Positions 30,001 through 45,000 of a stretch of 64,000 nucleotides of DNA are shown here, in pieces (position 1 is the first letter of the stretch; each line of letters starts with the position of its first letter). A program made the translations under genes and the position numbers. Source of the stretch: Vallicoccus soli (GTDB lineage Bacteria > Actinomycetota > Actinomycetes > Motilibacterales > Motilibacteraceae). The DNA lies in assembly GCF_003594885.1 (NCBI RefSeq), contig NZ_QZEZ01000012.1, positions 1-64,000 of the forward strand, given 5' to 3'. The notes beneath the pieces are model-generated. The model saw only the letters and a program-made list of their open reading frames with translations, was not told where the DNA came from and did not search any database.

Positions 30001-33000
30001 GCCGCTGGCGTCGACGACGAAGAGCACGAGGTTGCCCTCGCGCCCGACCCGCCGGGCCTCGCGCAGGTCCTCGCCGCGCAGCCGCAGCCGGCCGCCGTCG
30101 GCCCGCCCGCGGGCGCGCTGGTGCGGGGCCGCGGCCAGCACCGTCGCGGGCAGGTGGATGCCGCGGGCCCGGCCCCGCGGGCGCCGGCTGCCCACCAGCG
30201 CGCCGGTGTCGCCGAGCGCGCGCGAGCGGCGCCCGGCGGGCCCGCTGCCCAGGCCGCGGGCCTCGAGCCGGCGGACGCGGTACGCCTCCCCCGCCTGCGC
30301 CGTGACCGGCTCGCGGCGGGGGGCGTGGTCGCCGCCGGGGGGCGGGGCGCTCTGCGCGCCCGCCGGGCCGCCGGCCTCGGGGACGCCCGCCTCGGGGACG
30401 CCGCCCTCGGGACCGGGGCCCTCGGGACCGGGACCGCCGCCGTCGGGACCGCCGTCGGGGCCGCCGTCGGGGCCGCCGTCGGGGCCGCCGTCGGGGTCGG
30501 TCGGGTCCTCCGGGCCGTCCTCGGGCGCCCCGTCGGCGAGCGCCTGCTCGAGCTGGTCCTCGTCGAGCCCGGGGGCGTCGAACGGGTTGCGGCGGCGCCG
30601 GTGCGGCAGGGCGAGCCGGGCGGCGACCCGTACGTCCTCCGCCGTCACCTCGACCCCGCCGCGCCAGGCGGCGTGCGCCAGGGCGGCGCGGGCGGTGACG
30701 AGGTCCGCGCGCAGCCCGTCCACGTCGAAGGAGGCGCACACGGCCGCGACCTGGCGCAGCGCGGCGTCGGACAGGAGGACCCCGGGCAGCCGGCGCCGCG
30801 CCTCGGCGATGCGCCCGGCGAGCGCGCGCTCCTCCTCGGCGAACCGCCCGGTGAACGCGGCGGGGTCGTCGTCGTGGGCGAGGCGGCGGCGCACCACCTC
30901 GGCGCGCAGGCCGGTCTCGCGCGGCGCCGCGACCTCGACCGTGAGGCCGAACCGGTCGAGCAGCTGCGGGCGCAGCTCGCCCTCCTCCGGGTTCATGGTG
31001 CCGACGAGGAGGAAGCGCGCGGCGTGGCGGACCGAGACGCCCTCGCGCTCGACGTACGAGGTCCCGAGGGCCGCTGCGTCGAGCAGCAGGTCGACGAGAT
31101 GGTCCTGCAGGAGGTTGACCTCGTCGACGTAGAGGACGCCGCGGTGGGCGGCGGCGAGCAGGCCGGGCTCGTACGCCGCGACGCCCTCGCCGAGGGCCCG
31201 CTCGAGGTCGAGGGAGCCGACGAGGCGGTCCTCGCTGGCGCCGACGGGCAGCTCGACGAGCCGGGCCGGGCGGGTGGCGGCGGGCGCGCCGGCCGGGTGC
31301 GGGCCGTCGGGGCAGGCCGGGTCGGGCGCGGCGGGGTCGCAGGAGAAGCGGCAGCCCTCGACGACGGCGACGGGCGGCAGGACGGCGGCGAGCGCGCGCA
31401 CGGTCGTCGACTTGGCCGTGCCCTTCTCGCCCCGCACGAGCACCCCTCCCACCGCGGGCGACACCGCGTTGAGGACGAGGGCGAGGCGCAGGTCGTCCAT
31501 GCCGACGACGGCGGAGAACGGGTACGTCACGGGGCGGGCCGGGTGGTGGCCGCGGGCGGGCGTGCGCAGGTCATGCGGGTCCTTCCCCCGGGTCCGCGCC
31601 CGGAGCAGGTCGGCGCGACGGCGGGAGTCTCCTGGCTCCCGGATCGGCGCCCTCCCCCGGCCTTCCCGCCGCGGTGCGGCAGTGGCCGTGCGCGGGGTCG
31701 GGCTCCCCGGTGACAGTGGCGGGACCGCGCCGGACTCGCACCGGCTTCCTCCACTGCCGTCGCAGTGCAGGGGCCATCCTGCGCCCTGGGCGAGCACCGG
31801 TCAAAGCAGCGGCGCGGCGCCTCACGCGCGGTGGTGGGCCCCGGCCTGCTGGCGCGCCCACCAGCCGAGCGCCGCCGTCACGGCGGCGGCCCACCCGAGC
31901 ACCGCCGGCACCGGTACCGGGGCCGCGACCAGCTGCGGGACCAGCAGGACCGGCGCGAGCCCGGCCAGCGCCGCGAGCGGGGCGCGCCACGTCCAGGCCA
32001 GGACGCGCAGCGGCCCGACGCTGCCCGCGCCGGTGTCCGGCCCCAGGAAGAGGTGCGGGGGCACCGGCCCGCGGCAGGCGGAGACGAGCGCCGCGAGGAC
32101 GAGCGCGGGCAGGCCGAGGACGAGCAGCCAGGCGCCCTGGGCGGCGCCGCCCAGGGCCGTGAGGACCCCGGCGGCCAGGGCGCCGCCGGCGGTGAGCGCG
32201 AGGGCGGGCACCTCGCCGTGGCGCAGCACGAGGGTCCGGAACCGCAGCGGCAGCACGCGGGAGCGGGTGGTGTCGTCGGCCTCCAGGCGCGCGCCCTCCA
32301 CGAGCTGCGCGGCGGCGCCGTAGCCGGCGAGCAGCGCCCCCAGCAGCAGGACGGCGCGCGCGGCGCCCGTCGCGGCGGAGGAGACCTCGACGAGGCCCAG
32401 GGCCGTCGCGAGCAGCACGGCCGCCCAGGCCGGGCGCGCCGGGTCGCGGCGCCAGCCGACGAGGGTCCGCCACGCGACCGCGAGCCGGGCGCGCCGCGGC
32501 GGCGCCGGCAGCCGGCGGGCCGGCACCCCGTCCGCGGTGCGCGTGAGCTGGCGCGCCAGGCGCAGGTCGAGCACCGTCGCGGCGGCGACGACGTCGTCGA
32601 CCGCGCGGGCCCGCCGGCGCAGGGCCGCCGACGGCACGCCCCCGGCGGCCCGGTCCCCGAGGACGGCCGCTGCCGCCGCGGCGGCCGCGAGCAGCGCGAG
32701 GCCCAGCGGCCAGCCGGGGACCCCCGCCCCGGCGCTGAGCACGAGCGGCTGCGCGGCCCACCCCCAGGGCCCCGACCACAGCAGCACGGCGCCGACGGGC
32801 CCGGGCACGGAGCCGGCGGCCGTCGCCGCGGCGAGGCCGCCCAGGGCGACGGCGACCCAGCGCAGCCGCAGCGCCGCGGGCGGCACCCGGTCGCGCTGCG
32901 CGGCGAGGCCGGCGGCGGCGGCCAGCGCGCCCAGCGCCGCACCGGCGCCGGCCGCGGGCAGCAGGGTCCAGCCGAGCGCCCCCACGCAGACCACGCGCAG

Positions 33001-36000
33001 CACGAAGGCCGCGGCCGCGGCGAGCGCGGCGCCCAGGGCGGCGTACAGGGCCACCGCCAGGCGCCAGCGGGGGCGCAGGAGCGCGCCGCGGCGCACCGCG
33101 GTCGGGAGCAGCCAGTGGGCCGACGCCGCGTCGAGCAGCACGGGCCCGCGCCAGCGCCCGTCGGCCGCGGCGAGGACGAGGGCGCCCAGGGCCAGGGCCG
33201 TCGCGCCGGCGGGGGCGCCGGCGGCGAGCCACGAGGCCCACGGCTCGCGCGGGCCGTCGGACACCCGCACGGCGGCGGAGGCGTACGGCACGGCGTAGAA
33301 GAGCCCGAAGAGCAGGACGACGTAGAGGACGTACGCCGTCTCGCGCCGCCGGCGCCGCAGCCCGGCGCGGCGCAGCACGGCCAGCCGGGCCAGGGCGTCC
33401 TGCGTGACCTCGTCCCACCACGGGTCGTCGCGGCCGGGCAGGACGTCGTCGTCCGGGCGTGCGCTCACCCGGGCAGCACCGCGTGCGGCGGGCCGTCGGC
33501 CACGACCCGGCCGTCGGCGAGGACCAGGACGCGGTCGGCGACGGCGCGGGCCAGCTCGGCGTGGTGCGTGGCCAGGAGCACGCCCACGCCCCCCGCCGCC
33601 TCGGCCCGGACGCGGTCCCCGAGCCGCTCGCGCGCGCCGGGGTCGAGGCGCTGCTCGGGCTCGTCGAGCACGAGCAGGTCGCGGGGCCGCACGAGCGCGG
33701 CGGCCAGCAGCACGGCCTGCACCTGCCCGGAGGACAGGTGCGCCGGCCGGGCGTCGGCGTGGTCGGCGACCCGGCGGTCCTCCAGCGCCCAGTCGACCCA
33801 GGCCGCGGCGTCCTCCCCGACCCCGTGCGCCGCCGCGACGAGCTCGAGGTGCTCGCGGACCGTGAGGTCGGGCCAGAAGGCGGGCGCGTCGGCGACGACC
33901 GCGACCCGCGCCCGCACGACGGGGTCGTCCTCGTCCACCGGCGCGCCGTCGAGCAGGACCTCCCCCGCCGTGGGGGCGTCGCGCCCGGTGGCCAGGCGCA
34001 GCAGCGTGGACTTGCCCGAGCCGTTGTCGCCCATGAGGGCGACGCACTCGCCGTCCCCGAGCCGCAGGTCGACGGGGTGCAGGGCGGTGCGGGGGCCGTA
34101 CGAGCGGCTCGCCCCGCGCATCTCCAGCAGCACCCTGGGCACGTTAGCCCGCGGGGCGCCAGGAGGGCTGTGCCAGGATCGGCCCCGCCCCCCGAGCCAG
34201 GAGCTGGTACGACGTGAGCGACCCCGACCGACCCGAGCCCGGCGAGTACGACGTCGTCGTGGTCTCGAACCGCCTGCCGGTCGACCGCGTGGAGGAGCCC
34301 GACGGCTCCGTGTCCTGGCGCAGCAGCCCCGGCGGGCTGGTCGCCGCGCTCGAGCCGTTCATGCGCCGCACCGACGGCGCGTGGGTCGGCTGGTCGGGCG
34401 CGCCGGGCGACGCCCCGGAGCCGTTCGACGAGCACGACATGCACCTCGTGGGCGTCCCGCTCTCGGAGGGCGAGGTCGCGGAGTACTACGAGGGGTTCAG
34501 CAACGCCACGCTGTGGCCGCTCTACCACGACGTCATCGCGCCGCCGGTGTTCCACCGCCGCTGGTGGGACGTCTACGTGCAGGTGAACCGGCGCTTCGCC
34601 GAGGCCGCCGCCCGCCAGGCGTCGCAGGGCGCCACGGTGTGGGTGCACGACTACCAGCTGCAGCTCGTGCCCGGGATGCTGCGGGAGATCCGGCCGGACC
34701 TGCGCATCGGCTTCTTCGACCACATCCCGTTCCCCGGGTACGAGATCTTCGCCCAGCTGCCGTGGCGGCGGCAGGTCGTGGAGGGGCTGCTCGGGGCGGA
34801 CCTGCTGGGCTTCCAGCGCGGCGCCGACGCGGCCAACTTCCTGCGGGCGTGCCGGCGGGCCGCCGGCCTGCGCACCTCGGGCTCGACGGTGCGGGCCGGG
34901 GACCGGACGGTCACTGCGCGGGCGTTCCCCATCTCCATCGACACGCCGGGCTTCGGCGACCTCGCCCGCCGGGACGACGTGCAGGCCCGCGCGAAGGAGA
35001 TCCGCGAGGCCCTCGGCGACCCGCGGCACCTGCTCCTCGGCGTCGACCGGCTCGACTACACCAAGGGGATCCTCCACCGGCTCAAGGCCTTCGGCGAGCT
35101 CCTCGACGACGGCCGCCTCGACGTGCACGACACCGTGCTCGTGCAGGTGGCGAGCCCGAGCCGCGAGCGGGTGGAGCAGTACCAGGCGCTGCGCGACGAG
35201 GTCGAGGCGACCGTGGGGCGCATCAACGGCGACCACGGCGAGCTCGGCCACCAGCCCGTGCACTACCTGCACCACTCGTACCCGAAGGAGGAGATGGCCG
35301 CGCTCTACCTCGCCGCGGACGTCATGCTCGTCACCTCCCTGCGCGACGGCATGAACCTCGTGGCCAAGGAGTTCGTGGCCTGCCGGCACGACGAGACCGG
35401 CGCGCTGGTCCTCAGCGAGTTCACCGGCGCCGCCGACGAGCTCGGCGGGGCGTTCCTCATCAACCCCCACGACATCCAGGGCGTCAAGGACACGATCGTG
35501 CGCGCGGTCGAGTCGGGCGAGCGCGAGCAGCGCCGGCGGATGCGGACCATGCGCAAGCGGGTGCGCGAGCACGACGTGTCGCGGTGGGCCTCGGACTTCC
35601 TCGGCGCGCTCGACGCGGCGGGCGGCGCCCGCGACGACGCGGGGGCCCCCGGCGAGGGCGGGGACGCCGCGACGGCGGGGGACGGGGCCGCGGCGGCGCC
35701 CGCGTAGCCTGGGACCGTGCCCACGCCCGTCCTCGACCTGCGCCCGGCGCGCTACGACGACCCGGTCGCGGCCCGCCTCGTCGCCGAGCTCCAGCAGGAG
35801 TTCGTCGTCCGCTACGGCGGCCCCGACGAGACCCCCGTCGACCCCGCCGAGTTCGCGCCCCCGCGGGGCACGTTCCTCGTCGCCTGGGACGGCGACGAGC
35901 CCGTCGGCTGCGGCGGCTGGCGCATCGTCGAGCCGGGCCTCGGCGAGATCAAGCGGATGTACGTCGTCGCGGCCCACCGCGGCAGGGGCCTGTCCCGCAT

Positions 36001-39000
36001 CGTCCTCGCGGCGCTCGAGGACGCGGCCCGCGCCGCCGGCCTCACCCGCCTGCGCCTCGAGACCGGCGACCAGCAGCCCGAGGCGCTGCGGCTCTACGGG
36101 ACCAGCGGCTACGCGCCGATCCCCCGCTTCGGCTACTACGCCTGCCACGAGTCCTCGCTGTGCTTCGCGAAGGACCTCTGAGCGGCGCGCTGCCGGCCCT
36201 GTCGACCACGCGGAGCACCCGTACGGGTGCCTCGCGAGGCTCCCTGGCCTCGTGAGGCACCCGTACGCCTCGTCCGGCGCGCTCCCTGTCGGCGCCGGCG
36301 CCTAGCGTCGCGGGCCTCACGACGAGACGAGGGGGACGTACGTGGACCTGCGCGCCGCGCTGGGGACGGCCCGCGAGCTGCTGGACTCGCACGGGCTGCA
36401 CGACTGGGAGGTCGGGCTCGACGGAGCGCGGCGCCGTGCTGGCGCCTGCCACCACGGGCGGCGGCTCATCAGCCTGAGCCGGCACCTCACGGAGCTGCAC
36501 GGGCCCGCGGAGGTGCGCGAGACCGTGCTGCACGAGCTGGCCCACGCGCTCGTCGGCCCCGAGCACGGGCACGACGCGGTGTGGCGGGCGCGGGCGCGGG
36601 CCCTCGGCTCCACGGGCGAGCGCTGCCTGCCGGAGGACGCGCCGGTCGTCGCCGGCGACTTCGTCGGCCGCTGCGCGCACGGGCACGAGGCCACGCGGCA
36701 CCGGCGCCCGGAGCGCGTCGTCGGCTGCGGGCGCTGCGGGTCGCGCACCGCGCTGCTGTCCTGGACGTGGCGCGGGGTCGCCGTGCGCATGCACCCCCGC
36801 TACGTCGCGGACCTCGTCACGCTCGCCCCGCGGCACCCCGCCGCCCGCGAGCAGCTCGAGCTCGACGCCGTGCTGGGCGGAGGGCCCGGCCAGCCGGCGG
36901 TGCAGGCGCTGCTGGCGCCGCCGGTCGCCCCGGGCACGCGGGTACGGCTCGGGGGGACCGGCCGCTTCGCCGGGCAGGTCGGGGTCGTCGAGTCGCGCGG
37001 GCGCTCGCGCTACCGGGTCCGCACCGCGCAGGGCCTGCTCACGGTCCCGCCCGCGCTGCTCACCCCGCTGCGCACGGGGGGCTAGCCGGGCCCCGGCGGC
37101 GGGTAGTCGGCGGGGGTGAGCCGCAGCAGCGCCCTGCCCCGCGACGCCTCGACCGCCGAGGCGGTCGCCGCGCGGCTCGACAAGCCGATGGGCGCGCTCG
37201 GCGTGGTGTTCGTGCTCGTGGTGCTCGGCCAGTCGCTCGCCGAGGACCCCCGGGTCGTGCGCGCGCTCACCGTGGTCGGCTGGCTGCTGTGGTCGGTGTT
37301 CGTGGCCGAGCTCGCGCTGCGCGCGTACCTCGCCCGGGACCAGCGGCGCTTCTGGTCGCGCAACTGGTGGCAGGTGGTCTTCCTCGCGGTCCCCTTCCTG
37401 CGCTTCGCCCGGGCGCTGACGCTGCTGCGCGCCGCGCGGGTGGGCAGCGTGCTCTCGGCGGCGGTGCGCGGCTCGCGGTCGGCGGGTCGGCTGCTGTCGA
37501 GCCGGGTGGGGTGGCTCGCCGTGGTCACCGTCGTCGTCGTGCTGGCGTCCAGCCAGCTGCTGCTCGTCCTCGGCTCGTACGACGACTACGGCCCGGCCCT
37601 GCACGACGCGGCGCTCGCCACCGTCACCGGGGCGGAGCTCGCGGCGGACGACGGCTTCGCCCAGGTGCTCGAGGTGGTCCTCGCGGTCTACTCGGTGGCC
37701 GTCTTCGCGACGCTGGCGGCGGCCCTTGGCGCGTACTTCCTGCAGCCGCAGCAGGCGGGGCGGGAGCAGGAGCCGGGTCGGGGGTGAGGCGGGGCCGCGT
37801 GTGGCCGCGCCCGCTCCCGGGGAGCAGACTGCCGCAGCCCGCTCCCCCACCGGAGGTCCCGTGCCCCTCGCCACCCGGCCGCGCGCCGTCGTCCTCGACG
37901 TCAACGAGACGCTGTCCGACCTCGCGCCGCTCGGCCCCGCGTTCGAGGAGGAGGGCGCGCCGGCGCACCTGGCGCCGCTGTGGTTCGCGTCGGTCCTGCG
38001 GGACGGCTTCGGGCTCTCGCTGGCGGGCGCTCCGAGGCCCTTCGTCGAGGTGGCCGCGGGCGCGCTGCGCCCGCTCCTGGCGGCGGCGGGGGTCGAGGAC
38101 CTCGACGGCGCCGGGCAGCGGGTCCTCGACGCGCTGGGCACGCTGCCGGTGCGCGCCGACGTCCCCGAGGGCCTGCAGGCGCTGGCGGCCGCCGGGCTGC
38201 GCGTGGTGACGCTGACGAACGGCGCGGTCGCGACGACGGACGCGCTGCTGCGCCGGGGCGCCGCCCGCCCGCACGTCGACCTCCTGCTCAGCGTCGAGGA
38301 CGCCGGGGCGTGGAAGCCGGACCGGCGCGCGTACGAGCACGCGGCGCGCGCGACGCGCCTCGCACCGCAGGACCTGCTCCTCGTCGCCGTGCACCCCTGG
38401 GACGTCGACGGCGCGGCCCGGGCCGGCCTGCGGACCGCCTGGCTCGACCGCGCCGGGACGCCGTACCCCTCGCACGCGACGCTGCCGGACCTCGTCGCCC
38501 GCGACCTCCTCGACCTCGCGGGGCAGCTCGCGTGAGGGTCGTGCTGTGGACCGACGCCACGGGTGTCGGCGGGGCCGAGATCAGCGTCGCCAACCTCGTG
38601 GGCGCCGCGCCGGCCGGCCTCGACCTCGTCGTCGCCGGCGTGCACCGCGGGACGGTGGAGCGGCTCGCCGGGGGGCGCGCGGAGCCCGTCGTGCTCGGCG
38701 CCGGGCCGGCGGCGACCGCGGCGGGGCTGCGCCGGCTCGGGCCGGACGTGGTGCACGTCAACCGCTACGTCCCCTGGTCCTCGGCCACCGCGGTCGCCGC
38801 GGCGCTCGCGCTGCCCGCGGCCCGCGTCGTCACCGTCGACCAGCTGCCGCTGCGCACGACCGCGGCGCACGAGCTGTGGCGCACGCGCGCCCTGACGCTG
38901 CGCGCGGACGCCGCGGTCGCCGTGGGCCGGGTCAGCGCCCGCCGCATCGAGGACTTCTACGCGCTCGGTCGCGGCAGCGTGCGCTCGGTGCCCAACGGGG

Positions 39001-42000
39001 TGCCGCCCGTCGACGTCCCGGTACGGCCCGCCGACGCGGACCTCGTCGTCGGCTCGCTCGGCCGCCTCGACCCGATGAAGGGCTTCGACGTCGCGCTGCA
39101 CGCGCTCGCCGACGTGCCGGGGGTGCGGCTCGTGGTGCACGGCAGCGGCGGCGCGGGGTCGGACCTGGCCGCCCTGGCCGGGCGGCTCGGCGTGGCCGAC
39201 CGCGTGCGCTGGGCGCCCTGGACCGACGACCGCGAGGAGGCCCTCGGCGGTCTCGACGCCTTCGTGCTGCCCTCGCGCACCGAGGGCTTCTCGCTCTCGC
39301 TCGTGGAGGCGATGTCCGCGGGACTGCCCTGCATCGCGTCGAGCGTCGGCGGCGCCGAGGAGGCGCTCGACGGCGGGCGGGCCGGGCTCCTCGTACGCCC
39401 CGACGACGCCGCGGGGCTCGCCGGCGCCCTCACCGCCCTGCGCGACGACCGCGGGCTGCGCGACCGGCTCGGGGCCGCCGCGCGGGAGCGCGCCCGCTCG
39501 CTCTACACCGCGCAGGCCATGGCGCGGGCGTACGCCGACCTGTGGGCGGAGGTCGTCGACCGGCCCCGGGCCCCGCGGCTCCGCCCGCCCCGGCCGCGGG
39601 CCTGACCGGGGGCGCTCCTGGGCGGCGCGCCGCCCCGGGGCTGCGTGTCCCGGCCGCGCGGCCGCAGGCTCGCGCCCGTGCAGCTGCATGCTCGCCGCCG
39701 GGGTCGTGCACGTCCACGGGCGGGGAGCTGCATGATCGCCGCCGGGGTCGTGCGTGATCACGGCCGGGGAGCTGCATGATCACGGTCGGGGTCCTGGATG
39801 ATCGCGGCCGGGGGGCTGCATGATCGCGGCCGGGGAGGTGCAGGGTGGCGCCGGTGGGGCGGGGTCAGCCCTCGAGGTCGCCCTCCAGCTCGAGGTAGAC
39901 CTGCTGCAGCGCCTCGAGGGTCGCGGCGTCGGGCTCCGCCCAGAGCCCGCGGTCGGCGGCCTCCAGGAGGCGCTCGGCGATGCCGCGCAGCGCCCAGGGG
40001 TTGGAGCGGCGCATGAACTCGCCGACCTGCTCGTCGAGGACGTACGACCGGGCGAGCTGCTCGTACATCCAGTCGTCGACGACGCCGGCGGTGGCGTCGT
40101 AGCCGAAGAGGTAGTCGACGGTGGCGGCCATCTCGAAGGCGCCCTTGTACCCGTGGCGCTGCATGGCCGACACCCACTTGGGGTTGACCACGCGCGCGCG
40201 GAAGACCCGGTGCGTCTCCTCCCCCAGCGTGCGGGTCCGCACCGCCGAGGGCACCGCGGAGTCGCCGACGTACGCGGCGGGCGAGCGGCCGGTGAGGTGG
40301 CGCACCGTGGCGACCATGCCGCCGTGGTACTGGAAGTAGTCGTCGGAGTCGACGATGTCGTGCTCGCGGGTGTCCTGGTTCTTCGCGGCCACCGAGATGC
40401 GGCGGAACGCGCTCTCCATGTCGGAGCGCGCCTCGCGCCCGTCGAGCCCACGGCCGTAGGCGTAGCCGCCCCAGACCGCGTACACCTCGGCGAGGTCGGC
40501 GTCGGTGCGCCAGTTGCGGGCGTCGACGAGCGGGAGGAGCCCGGCGCCGTACGCCCCGGGCTTGGAGCCGAAGATGCGGGACGTGGCGCGGCGGCGGTCG
40601 CCGTGCGCGGCGCTGTCCTCGTCGGCGTGCGCCTTGAGGTAGTTGTCCTCCGGCGCCTCGTCGAGCTCGGCCACGGCGCGCACCGCGTCGTCGATGAGCG
40701 CGACGACGTGCGGGAAGGCGTCGCGGAAGAAGCCCGAGATCCGCACGGTCACGTCGATGCGCGGCCGGCCGAGCTCGGCGAGGGGCACGACCTCGAAGCC
40801 GGTGACGCGCCGCGAGGCGTCGTCCCACGTCGGGCGGCAGCCGAGCAGCGCCAGCACCTCGGCGATGTCGTCGCCCTGCGTGCGCATCGCGGACGTGCCC
40901 CAGACGGTGAGGCCGACCGAGCGCGGGTGCTCGCCGGTGTCGGCGAGGTGCCGGGCGACGAGCGAGTCGGCCAGCGCGACGCCGACGTCCCAGGCGTTGC
41001 GCGACGGGATCGCCTTCGGGTCGACCGAGTAGAAGTTGCGGCCCGTCGGCAGCACGTTGACCAGGCCGCGCGTGGGCGAGCCCGACGGCCCCGCCTCGAC
41101 GAAGCGGCCCTCGAGGGCGCGCAGCACGTTGGCGACCTCGTCGGTCGTGCGGTCCAGCCGCGGCACGAGCTCCTCGACGGCGAACCGCAGCACCGCCTCC
41201 ACCGCCGGGACGTCCGCCCCCAGCACCTTGCGCACCACGGCCTCGGGGTCGCGGTCGTGGCGCAGCAGCGCCACCAGCTCGAGCGCCTGGTCGTCGAGGC
41301 GGTCGACGGCGGCGGACGCGCGGACCCGCCCGGCGTCCTCGTCGCCGTGCCGCAGCGCGTCGGGCACGGCCACGAGGGCGCCCGGCTCCGCGAGCAGGTC
41401 GGCCTCGGAGAGGCCGTGGTGCTCGGCAAGCGCTGTCCTGATGCCGGGCAGCGCGCCGTGGCGGCCGCCCCAGACCTGGGAGGACCGCAGCACCGACAGC
41501 ACGAGGTTGTCCTGCGCCTCGTCCTGCGGGGCCGCGCCGAGCACGTGCAGCCCGTCGCGGATGAGGACGTCCTTGACCTCGCACAGGTAGCCGTCGACGT
41601 GCAGGACGAAGTCGTCGAACTCGTCCTCGCCGGGCATCTCCTCCTGGTGGAGGTCGTGGTGCAGCTGGGCGGCCTGGATGAGCGTCCAGATCTGCGCCCG
41701 CAGCGTGGGCACCTTGTCCGGGTCGAGCGCCTGGACGGTGGCGTACTCGTCGAGGAGCTGCTCGAGGCGGGCCATGTCGCCGTACGAGTCCGCCCGGGCC
41801 ATCGGCGGGACGAGGTGGTCGACGACGACGGCGTGCCCGCGGCGCTTGGCCTGCGTGCCCTCGCCCGGGTCGTTGACGATGAACGGGTAGACCAGCGGCA
41901 GGTCGCCCAGCACCGCGTCGGGCGCGCACTCCGCGGACAGCCCGAGGCCCTTGCCCGGCAGCCACTCCAGCGTGCCGTGCTTGCCGAGGTGCACCACCGC

Positions 42001-45000
42001 GTCGGCGCCGAAGGAGGCGTCGAGCCACCGGTACGCCGCGAGGTAGTGGTGCGACGGCGGCAGGTCGGGGTCGTGGTAGATCGCGACCGGGTTCTCGCCG
42101 AAGCCCCGGGGCGGTTGCACGAGCAGGACCACGTCGCCGTACACCTGCGCGGCGAGGACGATGTCGTCGCCGTCCACGTAGAGCGAGCCGGGCGGCTCGC
42201 CCCACGCCGCGACGACGGCCTCGCGCAGCGGCGCGGGCAGGGCGGCGAACCACTCCTCGTACTGCCTGAGGGGCACCCTCACGGGGTTGGCGGCGAGCTG
42301 CTCCTCCGTCAGCCACTCCACGTCGTGCCCGCCGGCGGCGATGAGCCGGTGCACGAGCTCGTCGCCGTCCTCGGGGAACCCGTCGACGCGGTAGCCCGCG
42401 CCGCGCAGCGCGCGCAGCAGCGCGACCGCCGAGGCCGGGGTGTCGAGGCCGACGGCGTTGCCGACGCGCGCGTGCTTGGTCGGGTACGAGGAGAGGACCA
42501 GCCCCAGCTTCTTGCCCGCGGCCGGCGTGCCGCGCAGCCGCGCCTGGCGCACCGCGATCCCCGCCACCCGCGCGGCGCGCTCGGGGTCGGCGACGTAGAC
42601 CGGCACCCCGTCGGGCCCGGACTCCTTGAACGAGAACGGCACCCCGACGATGCGCCCGTCGAACTCCGGCACCGCGACCTGCATGGCGGCGTCCATCGGC
42701 GAGAGCGCCGCGTCGGACGCCTCCCACTGGGCGCGGGACGTGGTGAGGCACAGCCCCTGCACGACCGGCACGTCGAGCGCCCGCAGCGCGCCCGCGTCCC
42801 ACGCCTCGTCGTCGCCACCCGCGCTCGCGTCGGCCGCGCGGGTGCCGCCCGCCGCGAGCACCGTCGTCACGAGCGCGTCCGCGCGGCCGAGGAGCCCGAG
42901 CAGGTCGGGCCCCACCTCGCGCAGCGACGCGCAGAAGACCGGCAGGGCGTTGGCACCCTGCGCCTCGACCGCGTCGCACAGCGCCTCGACGAACGCGGTG
43001 TTGCCGCTCAGCGCGTGCGCCCGGTAGAGCACCACGCCGACGGTCGGCCGGTCGGGCGCCTGCACCCGGTCGCCGAGGACCCCGTGCAGCGGCATCTCCC
43101 GCGGCGGGGCGAAGCCCTCCCCGGTGAGCAGCAGCGTGTCCGAGAGGAAGGCGGCGAGCTCGCGGAGGTTGTCGACGCCGCCCTCGCGCAGGTACGCGAG
43201 CACCTCGGTCGCCACGCCCGCGGGCACCGTCGAGAGCGCCATGAGCTCGGCGTCGGGGGCGGCCTCGCCGCCGAGCACGACGGCCGGGACGCCGCTCGCC
43301 AGCACCGCGTCGAGGCCGGCCTCCCAGGTGCGGCGGCCGCCGAGGAGCCGTACGACGACCGCGCTCGCCCCGCCGAGCAGCGCCGCGACCTCCTCGGGGG
43401 ACGTGCGGGAGGGGTTCGCGGTGCGCCAGCCCGCGCCGCTCGAGCGGGCGGCGAGCAGCTCGGTGTCGGCGGTGGACAGGAGCACGGGCACGGCGGTCGT
43501 CACCGGCCCGATGCTAGGCCCGTGTGGCACGGTGGGCAGCGATGGCACCGACGAGCGGGCACCGGCGGCACCACGAGCGCATGGTCGCGGCGGGGGTGGT
43601 GGTGGCGGGGCTGCTGGCCGGGTGCGGCGGCGGGGACCGGGCTGCGCCCGCCCCCGCCCCCGCCCCGGCGCCGCCCGCGACAGCGACCACGAGCCCGACC
43701 ACGAGCCCGACCACGAGCCCGACCACGAGCCCGACGTCCACGCCCACCGCCACCCCCACCGCCGGCGACTGCGTCGACGCCGTCCTGACCGGGCTCTCCC
43801 CCCGCGACCGGGCGGCGCAGCTGCTGCTGCTCGGCGTGCCGGCGGAGGACCCGGCGGACGGGGCGGACCTCGTGGCGCAGCGGCAGCCGGGCGGGGTGTT
43901 CCTGTTCGGGCGCAACCGGGAGCGGCTGGCCGAGGTGCGCGCCGGGGTCGACGCGCTGCGGGGCGCGGCCGAGGTGCCGCTGCTCGTGGCCGCCGACCAG
44001 GAGGGCGGGCTCGTCGAGACGCTGCGCGGGCCCGACGCCCCCGACGCGCCCACCGCGCTCGAGCAGGGCGGCTGGTCCCCCGGCGAGCTGCGCCGCGAGG
44101 CCCGCTCGTGGGGCGAGGACCTGGCCCGCGCGGGAGTCGACCTCGACCTGGCCCCCGTCGCCGACACCGTGGCCGAGGAGGACGCGGACGACAACCCGCC
44201 GATCGGCGCGTTCGACCGGCAGTACGGCGACGACCCGGAGCGCGTCGGCCGCTCGGTGGCCGCGTTCGTCGAGGGGCTGCAGGGCGCCGGCGTGCTCGCG
44301 ACGCTCAAGCACTTCCCCGGGCTCGGCCGGGTCGAGGTCAACACCGACACGGGCACCGGCGCCGAGGACGGCGTGACGGACGCCGGGGACCCGTACCTCG
44401 GGCCGTTCCGCGACGGCATCGCCGCCGGCGCCGCGGCGGTCATGGTGAGCTCGGCGACGTACCCGCGGCTGGACCCCGACGACGTCGCGGCCTTCTCGCC
44501 CGAGGTCGTCACGGGGCTGCTGCGGGAGCGGCTCGGGTACGGCGGCCTCGTCGTCAGCGACGACCTCGGGCAGGCCGAGGCCGTCGCCGCCGTGCCACCC
44601 GGTGAGCGCGCCACCCGCTTCGTCGCCGCGGGCGGCGACCTCGTGCTGACCGTCGTCCCGTCCGACGCCGGGCCGATGGTGCGGGCGCTGCGCGACCGGG
44701 CCGCCGAGGACACCGCGTTCCGCGCCCGCCTCGACGAGGCCGTGCGGCACGTGCTCGAGGCCAAGCGCCGTGCGGGGCTGCTGCCCGGCTGCTGACCCCA
44801 CCCCCGGCGCCCGCGGCTCAGCCCGCGGCCTCCGGCAGGTCGCGGACGCGGGGGTCGCCGGCGTCGGCGTGGTAGTCCGCCTCGGCGGTGGCGTCGTCGA
44901 CGGCCCGCCCGCGCAGCGCGAGGTTGACGAGGACGGCGACGACGACGTTGAGCAGCACGGCGAGGAAGCCCGCGTACACCTGGGCGTCCGTGCCGAGGCC